A stretch of 12,355 bases of DNA, from positions 1 to 12,355 of the forward strand of contig CALFWA010000030.1 in NCBI GenBank assembly GCA_937928035.1. The letters run 5' to 3'. Positions 1 through 12,355 of the stretch are shown piece after piece (the stretch's first letter is position 1; every line of letters begins with the position of its first letter). The translations under genes and the position numbers were made by a program. This DNA is from an uncultured Caldilinea sp. Lineage in GTDB: Bacteria > Chloroflexota > Anaerolineae > Caldilineales > Caldilineaceae. The notes below the pieces were generated by a model that was not told the origin of the DNA, searched no databases, and worked only from the letters and a program-made list of their open reading frames with translations.

Positions 1-27
1 TTCCAGTCCATTGATGTGAAATCACCT

Positions 28-1062
<1,035 letters not shown>

Positions 1063-1111
1063 AGAAATCGGCGAATCAGGAAATCGAAGATCAAGAAAAG
1101 GAAGAGAGTTT

Positions 1112-3952
<2,841 letters not shown>

Positions 3953-3977
3953 CCGAAATCACCGTGGTCGGATCATC

Positions 3978-4007
3978 TACAATTTGTTGGAGCGCATAAT
4001 CGCTAAC
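3978..4007 (+). promoter_or_regulatory. Possible promoter -10 box with overlapping LacI-type operator
   Basis: The 160-bp gap between the phosphorylase and the binding-protein gene contains TACAAT (3978-3983), close to a consensus -10 hexamer. An imperfect inverted repeat follows directly: GTTggAGCG, a six-base centre CATAAT, then CGCTAAC (3986-4007). A dyad just downstream of a -10 box is where a repressor such as the LacI protein encoded upstream could act. No good -35 hexamer lies 16-18 bp before TACAAT. There is no second copy in the window for comparison, because the region ahead of lacI is cut off. The site is a hypothesis based on symmetry and position. Confidence 0.3.
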
Positions 4008-4100
4008 GCATGATGTATCAGGAAAGGAGTAAAGTCGAAGAAGTTTAAAGCCCATCTGCTCCCTCAAGTTTTCCCATTTTTCGATCGTTCATTTGTTCAA

Positions 4101-4106
4101 AAGGAG
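4101..4106 (+). promoter_or_regulatory. Strong Shine-Dalgarno of the sugar-binding protein gene
   Basis: AAGGAG lies six bases before the ATG at 4113 and is the strongest ribosome binding site in the operon. This fits the need for excess binding protein over membrane components. A second Shine-Dalgarno-like stretch (GGAAAGGAG, 4021-4029) sits 80 bp earlier, but no plausible start codon follows it at the right distance. Confidence 0.7.
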
Positions 4107-4112
4107 ACACAC

Positions 4113-5378
4113 ATGAAAGCCAAGCATTTTGCCCTATTGACTCTCTTACTAGCAGTAGCGTTGCTCCTTGCCGCATGTCCGGCGCAACCGGTTGCGCCGG
4201 CAGCGCCGGCCGCAGCCGAACAGCCGGCGGCGCCGGGCGTGATCAATCTTCAGTTGATGGGGTGGGCCAGCTCCGACGCCGAAAATGTGCGTCTGCAGGA
4301 GGTGGTCGACGGTTGGAACGCCGCCAACCCGGACATTCAAGTCACGCTCAACCTGGTGCCAGACTATGACACCAAGCTGCAGACCTCGCTTGCCGGCGGC
4401 GCACCGCCCGACATCTTCTATGTAGACAGCTTCCGTCTGCCTGACTTGGTAGCAGCCGGTGCGCTCCTGCCCATCGGCGATCAGATGACCGATGTCGATG
4501 ACTTCTACCCCTCGCTGCGCGAGGCGTTCACCGTGGACAACGTGTTCTACTGTCCGCCCAAGGACTTCGCTACGCTGGCGCTTGAGTACAACACCGATCT
4601 CTTCGATGCAGCCGGACTTGCCTATCCGACCGCAGACTGGACATGGGACGACCTGCGTGCGGCGGCGGAAGCATTGACCGACAAGGATGCCGGTGTGGTC
4701 GGCTTTGCCATCAACCCAGACTTCGCCCGTTGGATTGCCTTCCTCTACCAGGCAGGCGGCGAGGTGACGACGCCGGATTTTAGCGCCATGACGCTGAACA
4801 CGCCAGAAGCGTTGACTGCCATGGAGTTCTACGTCGGCCTGGTGCGAGACGGCTTTGCAGCGCCGGCTTCTGACTTGGACAGCGGCTGGCCGGGTGAAGC
4901 GTTCGGCAAAGGGCGCGCAGCCATGACCATGGAAGGCAACTGGATCGTGCCCTACCTTAAGGATCAGTTCCCGAACCTCAAGTATGGCATCACCGAGCTG
5001 CCCTCCGGTCCGGCCGGCAAGGCGACGATGGCTTTCACCGTCTGCTACGGCGTGGCCGCCAACGGACGCAATACCGAGGCTGCGACCAAAGTCGTGGATT
5101 ATCTGACCGGTCCCGTGGGCATGAAGGCGTGGACAGATCTCGGCCTTGCGATGCCGACAAGGCAGAGCCTGCGCGAGGGATGGCTGACCATGTATCCGGA
5201 GCTGGAGCCGATGCTCAGCGGCGCTGAATATGCGCGCAAATGGCAGTTCCGCCCCGGTTTTGCCGACGTGCTCGACACGATCAATTCCGGCCTGCAGGAG
5301 GCCTTCGGTGGCCTGAAGACGCCGCAACAGGTGCTGGAAGAGGCGCAGGCGGTCGGCGAGCAGGTGCTGGCGCGGTGA
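4113..5378 (+). CDS. Sugar ABC transporter substrate-binding lipoprotein (family 1)
   Basis: An extracytoplasmic solute-binding lipoprotein of the MalE/UgpB-like family 1, 421 residues, the usual length. The N-terminus is a lipoprotein signal: MKAKH, a hydrophobic stretch, and lipobox LLAAC with Cys22 as the lipidation site. An Ala/Pro-rich tether (about 23-42) follows. The mature domain starts with INLQLMGWASSDAENVRLQE and has family features such as the VVDGWNAANPDIQV helix, the GGAPPDIFYVDS segment, and the C-terminal GPVGMKAWTDLGLAMPTR region. It should capture the sugar outside the cell and hand it to the two permeases encoded next. Position after a LacI regulator and a GH65 phosphorylase makes an alpha-linked glucose disaccharide the likely ligand; this is inferred from neighbours. 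It has a strong ribosome binding site and possibly its own promoter near 3978. Confidence 0.93.
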   Translation: MKAKHFALLTLLLAVALLLAACPAQPVAPAAPAAAEQPAAPGVINLQLMGWASSDAENVRLQEVVDGWNAANPDIQVTLNLVPDYDTKLQTSLAGGAPPDIFYVDSFRLPDLVAAGALLPIGDQMTDVDDFYPSLREAFTVDNVFYCPPKDFATLALEYNTDLFDAAGLAYPTADWTWDDLRAAAEALTDKDAGVVGFAINPDFARWIAFLYQAGGEVTTPDFSAMTLNTPEALTAMEFYVGLVRDGFAAPASDLDSGWPGEAFGKGRAAMTMEGNWIVPYLKDQFPNLKYGITELPSGPAGKATMAFTVCYGVAANGRNTEAATKVVDYLTGPVGMKAWTDLGLAMPTRQSLREGWLTMYPELEPMLSGAEYARKWQFRPGFADVLDTINSGLQEAFGGLKTPQQVLEEAQAVGEQVLAR

Positions 5379-5388
5379 GTTGAGAGGA

Positions 5389-5428
5389 GAGAGGAGCGGA
5401 ATGAGAAGAAATTCTTGCCGCTCCTCTC
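5389..5428 (+). terminator. Intra-operon hairpin between binding protein and permeases
   Basis: A perfect 11-bp inverted repeat: GAGAGGAGCGG (5389-5399) pairs with CCGCTCCTCTC (5418-5428). The 18-base loop can form a small inner stem (AAG/CTT). No T-run follows, so it does not look like a full intrinsic terminator. Hairpins in this position, between the binding-protein gene and the permease genes as in malE-malF, are known to protect the upstream mRNA or to reduce read-through, giving more binding protein than permease. That role here is inferred. It ends 32 bp before the permease start and leaves that gene's ribosome binding site free. Confidence 0.5.
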
Positions 5429-5450
5429 CGATGCCTCACTTTCAAATCAT

Positions 5451-6492
<1,042 letters not shown>

Positions 6493-6496
6493 GACG

Positions 6497-7378
<882 letters not shown>

Positions 7379-7403
7379 GAAGGAAAAGCTCTACGAGAAG
7401 GCG

Positions 7404-7442
7404 CCGGACTCATCATTGCTGCGGCTCGTAGTCGCAGGTCTT
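7404..7442 (+). repeat. Dispersed hairpin repeat, copy 1
   Basis: A 39-bp stretch that matches copy 2 (9024-9062) at 30 of 39 positions without gaps, counted by hand. The shared core is GCGGCTCGTAG; CTGCG and CGCAG can pair around it. This copy lies beyond the 3' end of the glycerate kinase gene, and copy 2 lies before its start, so the pair brackets that gene in the same orientation. The pattern is that of a non-coding intergenic repeat (a REP- or MITE-like palindrome), not of a protein-binding site for one operon. Confidence 0.55.
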
Positions 7443-7570
7443 CGGCGGACCTAAGAGCCAAATCTACGAGCTGGGCCTGATGTCGTAAAGGTGCTCACGC
7501 AGGTCATCTCCTCCGGCTTGACGCAGTGATGTGCTAGAACTTGCGATTTGCAGCCGCAGCTACAATAACC

Positions 7571-7605
7571 GCCGGATGATTTTGTGAAAACCATTAAGCC
7601 GGCTT
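7571..7605. terminator. Nested inverted repeat in the convergent gap
   Basis: GCCGG (7571-7575) pairs with CCGGC (7599-7603), enclosing TTTTGTGAAAA, which itself forms a small hairpin. The right arm sits in the ten-base palindrome AAGCCGGCTT (7596-7605). It could act as a stop for either converging transcription unit. The outer stem is short and the long internal loop weakens it, so this is tentative. Confidence 0.25.
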
Positions 7606-7627
7606 GTGTTCTCATCCTAGAGCTCAC

Positions 7628-7652
7628 ACGGGGCCAAAGAGCCGTCGGTTTT
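7628..7652 (+). terminator. Weak candidate intrinsic terminator of the sugar operon
   Basis: ACGG (7628-7631) and CCGT (7642-7645) form a short stem, with one more possible G-C pair inside, and TTTT follows at 7649-7652. It lies only 11 bp from the stop codon of the converging kinase gene. The stem is short and the U-tract minimal, so it is at best a weak terminator. Confidence 0.2.
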
Positions 7653-7663
7653 GGACGAATCGT

Positions 7664-8914
7664 CTACTTTACCAGCAGCAGCGTCACGTCGTTGACGTTT
7701 GTGCCGGTCGGACCGGTGATGAGCAGATCGCCGCTGGCCTGTAAAGCTGTGTAGGCGTCGTTGTCGGCCAATGTCTGTTGCGCGTTGACGCCCTGCGCAG
7801 CCAGCCGCGCCGCAGTCTCGCCATCGACGATTCCGCCGGCCGCGTCGGTTGGCCCGTCGGTGCCGTCGGTGCCGACGGAGGCCAGAACCACATCGAGCAG
7901 ACCGGCCAGCGCAATGGCCGCAGACAGTGCCAGCTCCTGGTTGCGGCCTCCTTTACCGGCGCCGGCGACGGTCACCACCGTCTCGCCGCCGCAGAGCACG
8001 GCGCACGGCGGCGCCAGAGGCCTCTGCTCGCCGCGCACAGAGCGTGCAATTGCGGCCAGGAAGCGACCCGCTTCACGCGCCTCACAGTCCAGCGTAGTGG
8101 TCAAGATCAGCGGTTGATATCCACGTTTCTGCGCAGCCTGGGCTGCGGCCTCGACGGCGACGTGCACGCTGCCGATGACATGCGTCTCGACGTTATCGAG
8201 CACTTTGGGCGTCTCCTGCTCCAGCAGACGATGCATCTGTGGTGTAAGGGAAAGGCGATACTTGTCGACGATGGCCTGCACCGTCTCCACGGTCGTGGCG
8301 TCCGGGTAGGCTGGGCCGGAGGCGATCGTGTCGAGCCGGTCGCCGAGCACGTCGGAGAGCGCCAGGGTAATCACGCGTGCAGGCGCAGCGCGCTGGGCAA
8401 AGCGTCCCCCTTTGACAAGCGAGAGCCGCTTGCGAATGGCGTTGATCTCCACGATGTTGGCGCCGGAGCGCAGCAGCTGTTCGTTGATGGCTTGCAGATC
8501 ATCGAGCGTGACGCCTTCTGGCAACGCCTCGAAGAGGGCCGATCCGCCGCCCGAGACAAGAAAGAGCACAAAGTCTTCCGCACCCAATGGATCGATCAGT
8601 TCCAGCGCTCGTTGCGCCCCTCGCAGGCTGTTGGCGTCGGGTAGGGGATGGCCGGCTTCATAGATCTCTAGGCCGGGCAGCTCGCCCTGGCTATGACCGT
8701 ACTTGGTAACCACCACTCCCTGTGTGATTACATCCCCCCATTCAGCCAGTGCAGCCTGCGCCATGCGCCACGCCGCTTTGCCGATGGCGATCAGCGTCAC
8801 GTGCGGCGGAGGTGTGCGGCTGCGCAGGAAATTGCGCACGGCCGGCTCCGGCAGCACCGCCTCGATGGCGCAGTTGAGAATGAAACGAGCGTCTTCGCGG
8901 AGTGCAGCAATCAT
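7664..8914 (-). CDS. Glycerate 2-kinase (MOFRL family, GckA/TtuD type)
   Basis: A cytoplasmic kinase of the DUF4147/MOFRL family, 416 residues, the usual length of about 420-450. Enzymes of this family phosphorylate D-glycerate to 2-phosphoglycerate with ATP (EC 2.7.1.165), feeding lower glycolysis; older annotations call them hydroxypyruvate reductase (TtuD). Visible hallmarks: IGKAAWRMA with Lys47, FLVSGGGSAL (118-127), the NAIRKRLSLVKGGR segment (158-171), DRLDTIASGP, then the C-terminal MOFRL part with LCGGET, GKGGRNQELAL (320-330), SVGTDGTDGPTDAAGG (346-361) and ITGPTGTNVND (399-409). All motifs are intact. The ATG at 8914 follows a purine-rich GAGAGGA. The gene lies 165 bp downstream of the NitT/TauT-type ATPase gene on the same strand, so it may be co-transcribed with that importer. 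The importer could then supply a compound degraded to glycerate; that link is inferred. Confidence 0.93.
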   Translation of the reverse strand: MIAALREDARFILNCAIEAVLPEPAVRNFLRSRTPPPHVTLIAIGKAAWRMAQAALAEWGDVITQGVVVTKYGHSQGELPGLEIYEAGHPLPDANSLRGAQRALELIDPLGAEDFVLFLVSGGGSALFEALPEGVTLDDLQAINEQLLRSGANIVEINAIRKRLSLVKGGRFAQRAAPARVITLALSDVLGDRLDTIASGPAYPDATTVETVQAIVDKYRLSLTPQMHRLLEQETPKVLDNVETHVIGSVHVAVEAAAQAAQKRGYQPLILTTTLDCEAREAGRFLAAIARSVRGEQRPLAPPCAVLCGGETVVTVAGAGKGGRNQELALSAAIALAGLLDVVLASVGTDGTDGPTDAAGGIVDGETAARLAAQGVNAQQTLADNDAYTALQASGDLLITGPTGTNVNDVTLLLVK

Positions 8915-8975
8915 CGTTCCTCTCTTTCAGGGTCATGGGGGAGATTCCGTCGCCGCCGCAGGCCCTTGCCCCTTG

Positions 8976-9010
8976 GCCCCCCTCTCCCGAATGCTGGGGG
9001 AGTTCGGGGC
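8976..9010. terminator. GC-rich interrupted hairpin between ATPase and glycerate kinase genes
   Basis: GCCCC (8976-8980) pairs with GGGGC (9006-9010), and CTCCC (8984-8988) with GGGAG (8998-9002), around a nine-base loop and across a 3x3 internal loop. It lies downstream of the minus-strand ATPase gene and before the glycerate kinase start, so it could reduce transcription between them. It lacks a T-run on either strand. C-rich/G-rich palindromes of this form often occur as dispersed repeats in intergenic DNA, so it may instead be a repeat copy. Confidence 0.35.
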
Positions 9011-9023
9011 TCACGAGAATACA

Positions 9024-9062
9024 CCGGATTCACCGTAGCCGCGGCTCGTAGCCGCAGACTTT
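9024..9062 (+). repeat. Dispersed hairpin repeat, copy 2
   Basis: The best-formed copy of the repeat also seen at 7404-7442 and, more weakly, at 9915-9937. Its core GCGGCT-CGT-AGCCGC (9041-9055) is a perfect six-bp stem with a three-base loop, and the overlapping AGCCGCGGCT (9037-9046) is a ten-base palindrome. GTAGCCGC occurs twice, 13 bp apart (9035 and 9048). It lies just beyond the 3' end of the minus-strand ATPase gene, ahead of the glycerate kinase gene. Confidence 0.6.
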
Positions 9063-9079
9063 CCCGGCATATCGCCGCA

Positions 9080-9892
<813 letters not shown>

Positions 9893-9914
9893 CGAATCTC
9901 GATTCTCTTGCAAT

Positions 9915-9937
9915 CCGTAGGCGCTGCTCGCAGCTGC
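9915..9937 (+). repeat. Dispersed hairpin repeat, probable partial copy 3
   Basis: A 23-base segment matching the core of copy 2 at 19 of 23 positions, counted by hand (CCGTAGGCGCTGCTCGCAGC against CCGTAGCCGCGGCTCGTAGC over the first 20). It lies in the gap between the permease and ATPase genes of the minus-strand importer. Its presence there argues that the upstream in-frame ATG at 9952 is not the true start of the ATPase. Confidence 0.4.
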
Positions 9938-9994
9938 GCTTCCTCGAATCATTCAGGACAGCCAGCGGAGCACGCACGCTCCCACCCTATCCAT

Positions 9995-11823
<1,829 letters not shown>

Positions 11824-11885
11824 CGTGCTTTCTCCAACTTGTGATGCAGATTTGAGCAGTTGTGAATCGATCACTTTGCCAAACG

Positions 11886-11891
11886 ATTGTA
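11886..11891 (-). promoter_or_regulatory. Possible -10 box of the minus-strand importer operon
   Basis: Read on the minus strand this is TACAAT, a near-consensus -10 hexamer, 62 bp before the start codon at 11823. It lies in the 239-bp gap after trpF, where a promoter for the binding-protein gene is expected. No clear -35 hexamer is found 16-18 bp upstream, so an activator-dependent or unusual promoter, or chance, cannot be excluded. Confidence 0.35.
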
Positions 11892-11944
11892 CCTAAGGTC
11901 GAAGCAAACAGCGAAACGTTGGAAATGGATACTTTGCTCGAGTC

Positions 11945-12021
11945 GTCCCAATTGCGGCGCAGCCATTGATGCTGCTGCGGTAGCCTGGAGCAGCGCGGCG
12001 ACGACGTATTGTCCCTATTGC
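11945..12021. repeat. Near-perfect 11-bp direct repeats around a hairpin, upstream of the importer operon
   Basis: GTCCCAATTGC (11945-11955) and GTCCCTATTGC (12011-12021) match at 10 of 11 positions, with starts 66 bp apart. Between them GCTGCT (11971-11976) and AGCAGC (11989-11994) can pair around a 12-base loop. All of this lies in the gap between trpF and the importer, upstream of the possible promoter at 11886. The repeats could be paired regulator sites, or imperfect target duplications around a small palindromic insert. Nothing else in the gap looks like a gene. Confidence 0.35.
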
Positions 12022-12062
12022 AAAGGCACTATCCTGATCAAAAGCTGAGTCAAAAGTTGAGG

Positions 12063-12355
<293 letters not shown>

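Larger units (their letters stand above)
7379..7663. other. Convergent intergenic region rich in inverted repeats
   Basis: This 285-bp stretch lies between the 3' ends of the sugar operon (plus) and the glycerate kinase gene (minus), so it should contain transcription stops for both. No convincing gene is present. It holds one dispersed repeat copy (7404-7442) and a nested inverted repeat: GCTCGTAG (7424-7431) with CTACGAGC (7464-7471), enclosing AGGTC/GACCT (7436-7440, 7448-7452). A second structured area surrounds 7571-7605. A short inverted segment at 7550-7563 (reverse complement GTAGCTGCGGCTGC) resembles the core of the dispersed repeat. Confidence 0.5.

Noticed and set aside
3953..4112. 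A small gene or riboswitch between the phosphorylase and binding-protein genes
   Set aside because: A Shine-Dalgarno-like stretch near 4021 has no usable start codon after it, and no known riboswitch pattern was recognised; only a promoter/operator candidate remains.
4149..5327. Long antisense open frame opposite the sugar-binding protein (392 codons)
   Set aside because: Shadow of a well-supported gene; the composition is non-protein-like.
7778..8644. Plus-strand open frame opposite the glycerate kinase (288 codons)
   Set aside because: Antisense shadow of a complete, motif-rich kinase gene.
9893..9952. Upstream start for the NitT/TauT ATPase
   Set aside because: The added residues are translated from a dispersed repeat copy and are not part of the family fold.
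11824..11874. Upstream start for the minus-strand binding lipoprotein
   Set aside because: It would place 17 residues before the lipoprotein signal; ATG 11823 has a GGAGA ribosome binding site.

Overview
This 12.4 kb window is GC-rich (about 60% by eye), gene-dense bacterial DNA. It carries two transport-and-catabolism gene groups that converge on each other, plus the end of a tryptophan-biosynthesis gene. The style suggests a Chloroflexota bacterium of the Anaerolineae/Caldilineae type: lipoproteins with Ala/Pro-rich linkers after the lipobox, a HAD-GH65 fusion, many carbohydrate ABC transporters, and short dispersed hairpin repeats between genes. That assignment is inference from style; no rRNA or other marker is present.

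Plus strand, 28-7378: a LacI-family regulator; a 946-residue fusion of a beta-phosphoglucomutase-like HAD domain with a GH65 inverting alpha-glucoside phosphorylase; then a sugar-binding lipoprotein and two MalF/MalG-type permeases. The expected pathway is: an alpha-linked glucose disaccharide is bound and imported, phosphorolysed to beta-glucose 1-phosphate plus glucose, and the beta-glucose 1-phosphate is isomerised to glucose 6-phosphate by the fused mutase domain. The operon has no ATPase gene, so a shared MsmK/MalK-type ATPase elsewhere is expected. A possible promoter and operator lie before the binding-protein gene. A perfect 11-bp hairpin separates the binding protein from the permeases.

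Minus strand, 11823 down to 7664: a NitT/TauT-type ABC importer (lipoprotein, permease with ATGA overlap, ATPase) followed by a MOFRL-family glycerate 2-kinase. The importer's substrate cannot be read from sequence. The kinase may belong to the same transcription unit, but a 165-bp gap with a hairpin and a dispersed repeat separates it. At the right edge, also on the minus strand, is the C-terminal part of trpF, cut by the window end.

Between the genes are at least three diverged copies of a short GC-rich hairpin repeat (cores near 7420, 9041 and 9920); two of them bracket the glycerate kinase gene. The 285-bp convergent gap at 7379-7663 is rich in inverted repeats. I saw no tRNA, rRNA, CRISPR, transposase, phage or defence genes. 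The most distinctive item is the one-polypeptide mutase-phosphorylase inside its own transport operon; this is a rare but known type of architecture rather than a new system.
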